From Thermoprotei archaeon (GTDB lineage: Archaea; Thermoproteota; Thermoprotei; Thermofilales; B9-G17): a DNA stretch of 34,314 nt. Below are positions 8,957-15,506 of the stretch, piece after piece. The stretch lies in NCBI GenBank assembly GCA_003649225.1, contig QMRD01000002.1:1-34314 (forward strand), read 5' to 3'. Positions within the stretch are counted from its first letter, which is position 1; each line of letters begins with the position of its first letter. The position numbers and the translations under genes were made by a program. The notes under the pieces are model-generated. The model searched no databases, had not been told where the DNA came from, and saw only the letters and a list, made by a program, of their open reading frames with translations.

Positions 8957-8958
8957 AA
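8871..8958 (-). tRNA. tRNA-Arg (CCG) with 15-nt intron; acceptor tip unpaired
   Basis: The minus strand folds as a tRNA: U8, D-stem GCCT/GGGC, anticodon stem GCGGC/GCCGT, loop CTCCGG then A, T-arm GTGGG-TTCGAAT-CCCAC, discriminator G; CCA is not encoded. Between positions 37 and 38 sit 15 extra bases (TTAATCGTGGGAGAT). CTCC of the loop pairs with GGAG of the intron, leaving a 3-nt bulge ATA, which is a bulge-helix-loop splice site for archaeal tRNA endonuclease. The anticodon CCG reads CGG. Only positions 3-7 of the acceptor stem pair (GCCCG/CGGGC); nucleotides 1-2 are TT opposite CC. A TATA-like GTTTATTTTA lies about 30 bases upstream. Confidence 0.88.
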
Positions 8959-8992
8959 TAATGTTTACGCCATCAGATTAAAATAAACATTA
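8959..8992. repeat. Perfect 9-bp inverted repeat between secBeta and tRNA-Arg(CCG)
   Basis: TAATGTTTA (8959-8967) is the exact reverse complement of TAAACATTA (8984-8992), with a 16-base loop. It touches the first nucleotide of the tRNA gene and overlaps its likely TATA region. It may be a hairpin ending the secBeta transcript, part of the tRNA promoter, or chance in AT-rich DNA. Confidence 0.5.
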
Positions 8993-9014
8993 CCATTTAG
9001 CTAAGAAAGTAGGA

Positions 9015-9194
9015 TTATGGCATTGTGAATATTCCTGCATGGGCTAATATAACTGTTGCTATGAGTATGAAAGCCGAAATAACTACGTATTCAGGCCTTA
9101 TTTTAATCCCTCGGATTTCTTCTTCAAAGAACCTCATAAGTCCAGCTCCTGACAAAGGTGGCGGTGCCTCTTCACGGCGTCTTCTTCTTGACAT
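9015..9194 (-). CDS. secG: Preprotein translocase subunit Sec61 beta (SecG homologue)
   Basis: 59 residues, which is the usual archaeal length. The protein has a basic N-terminus (SRRRRREEAPPP), the conserved LSGAGLMRFFEEEIRGIKI segment just before the membrane, one membrane helix (about residues 37-53, VVISAFILIATVILAH) and a short tail. Sec61 beta is a single-span partner of SecY and SecE in the protein-export channel. Start ATG 9194 has GGTGA 6 bases upstream. It diverges from rps28e across a 213-base gap and is followed by tRNA-Arg(CCG) on the same strand. It is easy to miss because of its size. Confidence 0.92.
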   Translation of the reverse strand: MSRRRRREEAPPPLSGAGLMRFFEEEIRGIKIRPEYVVISAFILIATVILAHAGIFTMP

Positions 9195-9407
9195 GAAGCG
9201 TCACCATATATAACCTCTATAATACCCATTAATATCGTTTATGCGAGAAATCATGTTTAGCGATAGTTAAGAAAAGAGTGATGATGAGTAGCAATTAGGA
9301 TGAAAAAGGAAAAATGTGAAAGGCAGAATAAATACAAATAGTAGTCTGGCTGGTATTGAGGCGAAAAGAATATCAGTCTCTTGCTGGGAGTTCATTTGGG
9401 GATAGGC

Positions 9408-9626
9408 ATGTCTAAACGTGTGTCTGATGATGCAACACCCGCTGAAGTGATACAGATAGTTGGTAGAACGGGTGTCGCTGGCGAGGTTACACAAGTGAGG
9501 GTCAGAGTACTTGAAGGACCCGAAAAAGGCCGTATATACGTCAGAAACGTGAAAGGACCTGTAAGAGTTGGAGATATTCTAATGTTAAGAGCACTATACG
9601 ACCACAGAAAAATAAGTACCAGATAG
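9408..9626 (+). CDS. rps28e: 30S ribosomal protein eS28
   Basis: 72 residues. The start is ATG 9408, with GGGGAT 6 bases upstream; the open frame reaches back to TTG 9381, but that region contains the [49 protein letters not shown] and ILMLR match eS28, an OB-fold protein of the small-subunit head near the mRNA exit. The C-terminus is odd: the family normally continues after LR with an acidic ETEREAR-like stretch, while here it reads [11 protein letters not shown]. The last codons and TAG stop lie in the 17-nt repeat shared with the end of the HTH regulator, and the stop abuts the 3' end of the convergent tRNA-Arg(CCU). Confidence 0.93.
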   Translation: MSKRVSDDATPAEVIQIVGRTGVAGEVTQVRVRVLEGPEKGRIYVRNVKGPVRVGDILMLRALYDHRKISTR

Positions 9627-9708
9627 CGGGCCCGGTGGGATTCGAACCCACGACCTACGGCTATCTCCTGCATTAGGAGGCCGCCGCCCTATCCACTAGG
9701 CCACGGGC
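9610..9708. repeat. Direct repeat copy 2 (tRNA-Arg body plus 17-nt 3' flank)
   Basis: This partner of 8854-8956 is four bases shorter because the tRNA intron is shorter. It contains the last five codons and stop of rps28e. Because ISTR resembles the usual basic eS28 ending, this may be the original locus and copy 1 the derived one; that direction is inference. Confidence 0.8.
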
Positions 9709-9710
9709 CA
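9627..9710 (-). tRNA. tRNA-Arg (CCT) with 11-nt intron
   Basis: The body is identical to the CCG tRNA except for the anticodon and intron. Loop CTCCTA has anticodon CCT (reads AGG). The intron ATGCAGGAGAT sits between positions 37 and 38; CTCC pairs with GGAG and leaves bulge ATA, again a bulge-helix-loop splice site. The acceptor stem has 6 pairs (GGCCCG/CGGGCC), while nucleotide 1 is T opposite C72. The discriminator is G and CCA is not encoded. The TATA-like GATATATTAG (complement of 9736-9745) lies about 30 bases upstream. Its 3' end touches the rps28e stop codon. Confidence 0.9.
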
Positions 9711-9880
9711 AGTGAAAATATTGTTTCTCTCTAATATATCCTTTACTGACTAATGGTACTCCTTCAAATGTTAAAATATCCGACCTATGTTTAAACCTGC
9801 TGCTCTATGCTCTTTCTTGGATAATTAACTTAGCCAGTACACCTCATTTTACATTAATTAACTATAAGCACAGAAAGCCA

Positions 9881-10750
9881 TTAAAATTTTATGATTCCAT
9901 CCAAATAATAATCCCCCATCATTCTCTCAGTCATTTTCCTGTAGAAGTCCCTTTTTCCAATACTTACAAATTTTATACTCCTTCTAGATAACCTAAATGT
10001 TAATTTATCTTTCGCTTTTAACGTTACTCTGCTCAATCCACCATCTAATAATGCCATGCAACTTCCTGATAAAACTTCAACGGATACCTTCCTGTTAGGA
10101 GATAATATCACAGGTCTTAAAAAAGTTGAAAAAGAACAGATCGGAACTACTTCAACTATATTAAGTCCCTCTTCTATAATTGGACCTCCCGCTGACAAAG
10201 CATGCGCTGACGACCCTGTACTTGTCGAAAGAATTAAACCATCAAGCCTAGTTTGGAATAATGTATGATCATCTACGGATACCTTCACCTTTATAAGTTT
10301 ACCATGGCTCCCAGATAAAATAACGAGATCATTTAATAAGTAGTCTCTAAACGACCCTAATACTACCTTACCTAATCTTCTCTTAATAATACAGAACTTC
10401 CCCTCTATAATACCATCTAAATATTTTAATAGGTCGCATAAAGGGAATTCGCAGAGAAAACCAAGCGATTTAAAGCTTACTCCAAGTATTGGAGGAGGAT
10501 GAAAATCAAAGTACCTCGTTACGTAAAGAATAGTTCCATCCCCACCAATCGTAATGAGTATGTCGGGTCTGTTTGCCCTAAGATCCCCAAAATACATTTT
10601 TCCTCTAACGTAACTGTTCATTAGCATGGACCTCAGAAATTCATCTAGCAACACTTCGCATTTTTTCTGCTCACACCTTCGAACAATACTCGCTATAATA
10701 TTAGCAATTTTATCAAAGACTTTTTTACGCGTAAAAATGCCAATTTTCAC
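9881..10750 (-). CDS. nadK: NAD kinase (ATP/polyphosphate-NAD kinase)
   Basis: 289 residues. DILITIGGDGTILY carries the family's GGDGT motif (69-73). LDGLILSTSTGSSAHALSAGGPII holds the NAD-binding TGSxA(Y/H) site and the glycine-rich loop, and CSFSTFLRPVILSPNRKVSVEV fits the C-terminal beta domain. The enzyme phosphorylates NAD(H) to NADP(H) in the cytoplasm. The start is GTG 10750, with GAGGT 6 bases upstream; its first bases overlap the TGA stop of the signal peptidase gene (GTGA), so the two are translationally coupled. The last ~30 residues (RKMTERMMGDYYLDGIIKF) are typical of archaeal members. The functional link to a signal peptidase is not obvious. Confidence 0.93.
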   Translation of the reverse strand: MKIGIFTRKKVFDKIANIIASIVRRCEQKKCEVLLDEFLRSMLMNSYVRGKMYFGDLRANRPDILITIGGDGTILYVTRYFDFHPPPILGVSFKSLGFLCEFPLCDLLKYLDGIIEGKFCIIKRRLGKVVLGSFRDYLLNDLVILSGSHGKLIKVKVSVDDHTLFQTRLDGLILSTSTGSSAHALSAGGPIIEEGLNIVEVVPICSFSTFLRPVILSPNRKVSVEVLSGSCMALLDGGLSRVTLKAKDKLTFRLSRRSIKFVSIGKRDFYRKMTERMMGDYYLDGIIKF

Positions 10751-11283
10751 TTTTTAACCTCCATAATCATCGAGATAATCAATAGTATAAGAAAAAGAAA
10801 TACTATTGCATAGAAAAGAAACTTATCTTTACTTGCTAAAAGGGATATTACTCCAATGTACGGGATTATAAGAAGAACCTTTCCTTTTATTTTACTAGAC
10901 TTTAACCATGTATATGGATTGTTAGGGATCATTCCTGGATCAGGGGAAGCGTTTGCATCTCCCTTCATTAAAAAGTAATATTCGCTATCTATTTGCGTCT
11001 TATTTATTACTCTATGTACTATGGGACTTCCCCAGAGGCCCTTGTATACAATTATATCGCCTACTTTGATGTCCTTCGGATTACATCCTATAATGACTAG
11101 TAGATCTCCTACATGTAATGTGGGCTCCATGCTATAGCTTGATACAACAGCTAATGGAATATCAGTTCCTAATGGTAGAGATAATAAGTAATTTATGTCG
11201 AGAACATGGAAAATGAGCAGTAATGCAAACATTAATAGAATAGCATATTGAAAAAGTACATTGATGGCATGGGGCTTCTTCAT
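10747..11283 (-). CDS. Signal peptidase I, archaeal/ER (Sec11) type
   Basis: 178 residues from ATG 11283, chosen because GGAGG lies 8 bases upstream; other possible starts at 11298 and 11289 overlap or crowd that SD. Residues about 8-37 form the first membrane helix. SSYSMEPTL contains the nucleophile Ser51, PIVHRV supplies His90 in place of the bacterial lysine, and MKGDANASPDPG gives Asp109 and Asp115, the archaeal Ser/His/Asp set. A second membrane helix (about 150-172) closes the protein. It cleaves signal peptides of Sec substrates on the outer face of the membrane. Secreted proteins in this window, such as those at 1223 and 33452, are possible clients. It overlaps nadK by 4 bases. Confidence 0.92.
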   Translation of the reverse strand: MKKPHAINVLFQYAILLMFALLLIFHVLDINYLLSLPLGTDIPLAVVSSYSMEPTLHVGDLLVIIGCNPKDIKVGDIIVYKGLWGSPIVHRVINKTQIDSEYYFLMKGDANASPDPGMIPNNPYTWLKSSKIKGKVLLIIPYIGVISLLASKDKFLFYAIVFLFLILLIISMIMEVKK

Positions 11284-11362
11284 GATCATGTCCTCCACTA
11301 CCGATATTTTATCTGAAGAGATATTAATTAAGTTATTATTATTCTAAACTTTTGAAGATATT

Positions 11363-11965
11363 TTATCTCGCTGCTAGAGCTATTCTTTCGATCTCTTCTT
11401 TCTTTCTAATGGCGTAAGAATTTGGATCGCCGTTCGCCGTATTAATTATTTCGTCGGCCAAGGCTTCTTCTATGGGTTTAGGGTTATTGAAAGAAGCCTT
11501 TCTTGCTCCTTCCGCTATAAACCTAAGTGCCAAATCTACCCTTCTTTGCGGTGAAATATCAACAGATACGTGGTAAAGAATGCCTCCATAGACTATTCTG
11601 GTAGTTTCCTCCCTTGGTGCTGCATTTTCAATTGCCCTTATCAGTACTTGAATCGGATTTTCGCCAGTTCTGACATGGATTATCTCGAAAGCATGCTTAA
11701 CTATATTTATGGCAAGATGTTTCTTCCCTGCATTTTTACCAGGGCGCATTAACTGATTAACTAGCCTCTCCACAATATTTACCTTAGACTTCCCGAATCT
11801 AACATGCTCATGCCGTCCTTCAGAATGCGGAATATAAACTGGCTTAAGAGATATATAGCGTCTTAATCCGGGATCACGTATCTTTATATCCCTGAAGGAC
11901 CATTTATTAAATAGCTTTACCTCTTTACCATCAAAGGTGGTTATTTCCTCAGCCTCCACGCTCAT
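11363..11965 (-). CDS. rps7: 30S ribosomal protein uS7
   Basis: 200 residues from ATG 11965. AGGTG sits about 6 bases upstream, so the GTG at 11974 is less likely. [57 protein letters not shown] and [20 protein letters not shown] are classic archaeal uS7 segments. The protein nucleates assembly of the small-subunit head and lines the E site. In many archaea rps7 lies beside EF-1A and rps10; here it is about 3 kb away on the opposite strand, so that cluster has been split and inverted. Confidence 0.96.
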   Translation of the reverse strand: MSVEAEEITTFDGKEVKLFNKWSFRDIKIRDPGLRRYISLKPVYIPHSEGRHEHVRFGKSKVNIVERLVNQLMRPGKNAGKKHLAINIVKHAFEIIHVRTGENPIQVLIRAIENAAPREETTRIVYGGILYHVSVDISPQRRVDLALRFIAEGARKASFNNPKPIEEALADEIINTANGDPNSYAIRKKEEIERIALAAR

Positions 11966-12104
11966 ACTCCGCACCTATTATATCTATAAGCACTACTCAG
12001 GCATACTAATTAAGTTTTCTCTACAAAATTCCGCATTTCCAGTTAATTTATCTTTTTTCGCCCAAGAGAGTATGACTTAACAGAAAAACGTTCCATTGGG
12101 AGAA

Positions 12105-12113
12105 GATATATAA
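12105..12113 (+). promoter_or_regulatory. TATA box of tRNA-Ser(UGA)
   Basis: GATATATAA, with the purine-rich GGGAGAA before it as BRE, lies 25-33 bases before the tRNA 5' end, the usual archaeal spacing. Transcription should start close to the mature 5' end. Confidence 0.65.
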
Positions 12114-12137
12114 GCGTTTACAGCAGTTATTTATTTC

Positions 12138-12223
12138 GCCGGGGTGGCCGAGTGGACTAAGGCGCAGGCCTTGAGAGCCTGTGGGCCAAACGGCCCTCGT
12201 GGGTTCAAATCCCACCCCCGGCG
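12138..12223 (+). tRNA. tRNA-Ser (TGA)
   Basis: Acceptor GCCGGGG/CCCCGGC pairs fully, D-stem GCCG/AGGC, anticodon stem CAGGC/GCCTG with loop CTTGAGA (anticodon TGA, reads UCA). A long variable arm (TGGGCCAAACGGCCCTC) marks a class II tRNA, and the T-arm is GTGGG-TTCAAAT-CCCAC. The discriminator is G, CCA is not encoded and there is no intron. This well-formed gene contrasts with the two imperfect tRNA-Arg genes. Confidence 0.96.
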
Positions 12224-12241
12224 TAAAACAATTTTGTAAAT

Positions 12242-13264
12242 TTAGTCTAGTACTCCAATGTATATGTTGTCTTTATTTCTAACTATTTTGACCTTGACTT
12301 CATACCCTACTGGGGCTTCCTGCCTACCGGGCGGAATAACTGTTATTACTCTTCCTCTTGAGACAGCTAACCATTGTCCTTTCAACCACCCGGGCCCTAT
12401 TATTCTAGCTGTGGTCTTTTCGTTGAGCTTAAATCTCAGTGGTATGGGTTTACATTTCACTATATTAAAATCCCGAACAGGATCTAGAATTAACCTTACT
12501 TTGTATTTTTCTTCAAGTCTTTTAAGATAAACGTAGAACCTCTTCCACGATACCTCTCTTACACCCTTAGGTTTCCTGCCATACTTATGTGCGATATATT
12601 TTTGAATACCTAAGGGTGGTACTCGTTTGCCAGCACCTATTTTTAATGCAAACCGAATAATCTTCTCTATCTCTCTATCATTAACTCCCGGTAGCCATAC
12701 GGGAGCTATGAGGATATCGATCTCGGTCGATTTAGCTATATATTCGGCTATCTCAGCTATTTTCTTCACGTCGTAAGCCGGTGTTCCAGAAATATATCTA
12801 GCTAAGTCTTCATCTAATGCATCAATCGATAAATTTACCCTAGTTAAGCCAGCTGCTTCAAGTTCGTCTATAAGATGGTAAGAAAGCCCGAATCCGTGAG
12901 TTTCCAGACAGATCGTCTCTACCTCCTCTATATTAGATAATTCTTGAACAAGCTCCACAAGATGTCTATATGTTATGGGATCCCCTGCTGCATCGATATA
13001 TGCATGAACACGGCTTAATTCCTTCTCTCTGATAGCTATTCTGAACTCATGAATTAGATGATCTAAGTGCACGATATATTCGGTTTGTCTATTTCTGCTA
13101 TTAGGACCGGCATCAACCGAACAGAATATACAGGATAGATTACAGAGCGAGGTAGGTCTAATCTGAATTAAATTAGTTCCTCTATCTATTAGTCCGAATG
13201 CCACGTGTCCAATTAAGGGGCAATCATGCGGTATCTCGAAAAGTCTAGCCACAAAGAAAAACAC
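12242..13264 (-). CDS. Radical SAM protein with C-terminal TRAM-like domain, substrate unknown
   Basis: 340 residues. CNLSCIFC (Cys41, 45, 48) binds the [4Fe-4S] cluster that cleaves S-adenosylmethionine, and the partial TIM barrel follows with AYIDAAGDPITYRHLVELVQ (SAM-binding GGEP-like loop), ETHGFGLSY and LTRVNLSIDALDED. The last ~60 residues (ARIIGPGWLKGQWLAVSRGR, PVGYEVKVKIVRNKDNIYIG) form a TRAM-like beta barrel, an RNA-binding module also seen in MiaB-type tRNA methylthiotransferases. No second cluster motif is evident. This suggests RNA or tRNA modification, but that is inference. The start is GTG 13264; the GGAG next to it is close for an SD, and GTG 13252 is an alternative. It resembles uncharacterised archaeal radical SAM proteins of the COG2100 kind. 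Confidence 0.82.
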   Translation of the reverse strand: MFFFVARLFEIPHDCPLIGHVAFGLIDRGTNLIQIRPTSLCNLSCIFCSVDAGPNSRNRQTEYIVHLDHLIHEFRIAIREKELSRVHAYIDAAGDPITYRHLVELVQELSNIEEVETICLETHGFGLSYHLIDELEAAGLTRVNLSIDALDEDLARYISGTPAYDVKKIAEIAEYIAKSTEIDILIAPVWLPGVNDREIEKIIRFALKIGAGKRVPPLGIQKYIAHKYGRKPKGVREVSWKRFYVYLKRLEEKYKVRLILDPVRDFNIVKCKPIPLRFKLNEKTTARIIGPGWLKGQWLAVSRGRVITVIPPGRQEAPVGYEVKVKIVRNKDNIYIGVLD

Positions 13265-13341
13265 GCTCCGTTACAAATATTTCTTCCTCTATCACTTATT
13301 ATACAGTCTAAATAATAAAGAACTCATCCTAAGGTGACTGA

Positions 13342-13707
13342 ATGGACGAGAAGGATCTGGAGATAATTAAAATGAAAAAATTGCTTAGCTTACAGAGGAA
13401 ACTCTTAGCTAAGAGTAGAAAAGAGGAGCATAGGATTGATTACGAGGAGATCTTTCTTAGACATTTAGATAGCAAGGCCAAGAAAATTTATGAAAAAGCT
13501 AAGCAGCAATACCCCGAAGTAGCGAGAAAAGTAGCATTAGCTATTTCGAAGTTAATTTTGGAAAGGAAACTAGGTGGGATATTAGATAGTGTAACTCTCT
13601 ATGGCATATTCTATGAACTAGGATACCCGATTCGCTTAGAAACAAGGATAGTATATAAATCCAAGGGTAGAGTAAAAAGCATAAGTGAACTAATTAAGGA
13701 AGCTTAA
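13342..13707 (+). CDS. Small basic helical protein of unknown function, coupled to PIN protein
   Basis: 121 residues with no family I can name firmly. The N-terminal third is a charged helix (MDEKDLEIIKMKKLLSLQRK) that resembles the N-terminus of PDCD5-type DNA-binding proteins, but the rest does not follow that family. Residues 45-85 look helical (SKAKKIYEKAKQQYPEVARK), followed by a short wing-like part GYPIRLETRIVYKSKGR. About a quarter of the residues are Lys or Arg, so nucleic-acid binding is plausible. ATG 13342 has AGGTGA 4 bases upstream. The stop lies one base before the start of the PIN-domain gene, so the two are surely cotranslated and may work together on RNA. Confidence 0.7.
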   Translation: MDEKDLEIIKMKKLLSLQRKLLAKSRKEEHRIDYEEIFLRHLDSKAKKIYEKAKQQYPEVARKVALAISKLILERKLGGILDSVTLYGIFYELGYPIRLETRIVYKSKGRVKSISELIKEA

Positions 13708-13708
13708 T

Positions 13709-14128
13709 ATGCAGAGAAAGAAAACTCTAAGGGTTCTATTCGATACAAATTTTCTGCTGTTACCTGCGAGATATAATTTAAACATTATCGAAGGTATAGC
13801 GGATCTTTTAAATTCATCGTACGAGCCAGTGGTACTATACAGTACTATCAGAGAACTAAGGAAACTTGCAGAGAGGGGAGGGAAGATAGGTCGTTTTTCG
13901 CGGCTGGCCTTAAAGATATGCGAAAAGCTCGTGATATTAAATGATGCAGAGATAGAGGGCGATGTTGATCAAAAAATTGTTGAGTTAGCAACTAAGTTAG
14001 GTTTAATAGTGGCGACAAACGATGTAGAACTTAGGAGAAAGTTGAGAGAAAAAGGCGTTTCTGTGATATTTTTCAGGGAGAAAGATCGTAGACTGGATAT
14101 TGAGGGTGATCCATATTATAATAAATAG
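13709..14128 (+). CDS. PIN-domain nuclease, Fcf1/Utp24-like
   Basis: 139 residues, a stand-alone PIN fold. LFDTNFLLLPARY provides the first catalytic aspartate, STIRELRKLAERG the central acidic residue, and IVATNDVELRRKL the C-terminal Asp pair. The N-terminus and RYNLNIIEGI resemble archaeal relatives of Fcf1/Utp24, which cleave pre-rRNA, more than VapC toxins. No antitoxin-like gene is beside it, although its coupled upstream partner is a small basic protein, so a toxin-antitoxin pair cannot be wholly excluded. The gene starts one base after its partner and its last 13 bases overlap the convergent winged-helix gene. Confidence 0.8.
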   Translation: MQRKKTLRVLFDTNFLLLPARYNLNIIEGIADLLNSSYEPVVLYSTIRELRKLAERGGKIGRFSRLALKICEKLVILNDAEIEGDVDQKIVELATKLGLIVATNDVELRRKLREKGVSVIFFREKDRRLDIEGDPYYNK

Positions 14129-14382
14129 CCTACTTCTCTGAAGAAATTTCTAAATGCGTTTACTATGGCGCTCTCCCTGTTTAGTCTATACTTATTTACT
14201 ATGTCGTCGTACTGTAATATTCCACACCTAACAAGCTTTTGCAATAATTTTCTCTCTATCTTCGTTCCAGTCATTTTTTCTAATTCGTAGCGACTGTACC
14301 ACTTATACTCGCTTATTAGAAGAACACGTATTAGTCTTATCTGCCTCCTACAACCGCTTAATATCTCCTCCAATACATGCAC
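14116..14382 (-). CDS. Small winged-helix-like protein
   Basis: 88 residues. The pattern RLIRVLLISEYKWYSRYELEK, TGTKIERKLLQKLVRCGIL and YDDIVNKYRLNRES resembles a winged helix: two helices, a recognition helix and a short beta hairpin. It may bind DNA, RNA or a protein partner. The start is GTG 14382, with AGGTGGG 3 bases upstream. It follows the DUF2067-like gene by 8 bases and so ends the aRF1-METTL5-Csl4 operon. Its 3' end overlaps the convergent PIN gene by 13 bases. The specific family is not recognised. Confidence 0.6.
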   Translation of the reverse strand: MHVLEEILSGCRRQIRLIRVLLISEYKWYSRYELEKMTGTKIERKLLQKLVRCGILQYDDIVNKYRLNRESAIVNAFRNFFREVGYLL

Positions 14383-14390
14383 AGTCCCAC

Positions 14391-14885
14391 CTACTTTTCA
14401 GATTCCTCAAGAAATGCCTGAAGAATCAGCTTCTCTCTTGTCGATGGGTCGATATTTTTCTCAATTAAAGATTGATTAATTTTAAATATTCTTAGTAAAA
14501 GTTCGTTAATCTCATAAAAATTTATGTTTGTCCTTAAATGGCCTTGATCAAGATAAGCTATATACCCCCTCTTCTTCAGAATTTCAATAAGTATATCGAT
14601 TGGAAAAGGATGATTTAGGAAATTTCTGAAAAGTATTTCTAGTGGGTATGAATATAAGCCCTCTCTATCTCGACTAAATATGCCTCTTACCTTTCCATAC
14701 GTTTCTTTAATTACCTCCATAGCATGAAACACCTTGTTCCTATCTCTGCTTACTATAGTTATTTTTACGGTATTACCTTTGACACTAATCGAAAAAGTAT
14801 CTACATCTAAGTTTTCCTCTAATTCTTCTATAAATAATGTAGTTAATTCATTATTAGAAAATTTAAAAATAAGACTTTTTTCCAT
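14391..14885 (-). CDS. DUF2067-like conserved archaeal protein
   Basis: 164 residues. The N-terminal half (about 1-70) has a beta-alpha-beta pattern with VDTFSISVKGNTVKITIVSR and VIKETYGKVRGIF, similar to a KH-like or Rpb11-like fold. The C-terminal half is helical (FPIDILIEILKKRGYIAYLD, NEIN-like helices). Proteins of the DUF2067 type sit next to csl4 in crenarchaeal genomes as far as I recall, and that position guides this call more than sequence does. The ATG at 14885 shares one base with the Csl4 stop (TAATG), giving tight coupling. A role connected to the exosome or RNA binding is inference. Confidence 0.5.
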   Translation of the reverse strand: MEKSLIFKFSNNELTTLFIEELEENLDVDTFSISVKGNTVKITIVSRDRNKVFHAMEVIKETYGKVRGIFSRDREGLYSYPLEILFRNFLNHPFPIDILIEILKKRGYIAYLDQGHLRTNINFYEINELLLRIFKINQSLIEKNIDPSTREKLILQAFLEESEK

Positions 14886-15478
14886 TATATAACTCCTCCT
14901 AAGAATGAGCGGATATTTATGTAGTTGAACGATATTTTTCGCTTAAACGCTGACCTACATTTGGGGCATATCAAAGTATATCCTTTCCTAATTAAAGGAA
15001 GCATACAATTCACACATAAAGCGTATATTACACCTAACTCTCGCCCCTTTATTGTCAGGAAATATGGTGGCCCCCAGTCTGATAACACCTTCGCTTTTAC
15101 AATGTCGCCTGCCCTTATAACATCGAACAATGTTTTCACGTACGTGCTACTCACCTGAGTGACGTGAAGAATTCCGGAGAAAGGCGTGGAGAGAGTGCCC
15201 TTATTAACGATTTCGAATATCTCTAAGCTGGCTACGTAATCCTTAACCCTCCTAACTCTGGCGTAAACTATGTCATTTCTCCTAGGTATAAGGGGATGAC
15301 GTATTTCCAAGGGAATTACGCTAATTATTCTTTCGTCCAAGCTATATTCGGGTTTACCCACAATTTTCGAATATATATTTCCATCACTAACGTAAGTATT
15401 TTCTCCTGGAAAAAACTCCTCTATTACAGCTATCCTATCTCCCGGAACAACAATTCCCTCCCGCTTAATTCGCTGCAT
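14885..15478 (-). CDS. csl4: Exosome complex RNA-binding protein Csl4
   Basis: 197 residues with the three Csl4 parts. The N-terminal barrel begins VVPGDRIAVIEEFFPGENTY. The S1 RNA-binding domain spans about 65-140 (IVYARVRRVKDYVASLEIFE, FSGILHVTQVS, RAGDIVKAKVLSDWGPPYFL). The C-terminal zinc ribbon has CVNC and CPKC. Csl4 caps the hexameric Rrp41/Rrp42 ring and recruits substrates for 3'-5' RNA degradation or tailing. The other three core subunits are encoded at 24783-27017, so both halves of the exosome lie in this window but in different operons. ATG 15478 follows GGTGGGG closely. The gene lies between METTL5 and the DUF2067-like gene. Confidence 0.92.
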   Translation of the reverse strand: MQRIKREGIVVPGDRIAVIEEFFPGENTYVSDGNIYSKIVGKPEYSLDERIISVIPLEIRHPLIPRRNDIVYARVRRVKDYVASLEIFEIVNKGTLSTPFSGILHVTQVSSTYVKTLFDVIRAGDIVKAKVLSDWGPPYFLTIKGRELGVIYALCVNCMLPLIRKGYTLICPKCRSAFKRKISFNYINIRSFLGGVI

Positions 15479-15506
15479 AGCCCCACCATAACTGAGGATT
15501 CAAATC

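Noticed and set aside
9025-9213. 62-codon plus-strand frame between the tRNA-Arg genes
   Set aside because: It is antisense to secBeta, whose minus-strand protein is clearly recognisable.
9281-9330. GTGATGA-like C box that might mark a C/D sRNA upstream of rps28e
   Set aside because: No matching CTGA D box or D'/C' spacing could be found within the usual 60 bases.
8854-9710. tRNA-Arg repeats as attachment sites of an integrated element
   Set aside because: The 0.65-kb segment between the copies holds only secBeta and rps28e, both core genes; no integrase is present, and the identity covers the whole tRNA, not just its 3' half.
13342-14128. Standard VapBC toxin-antitoxin pair
   Set aside because: The upstream protein lacks an AbrB, RHH or Phd-type fold and the PIN protein is closer to Fcf1; kept only as a minor alternative.
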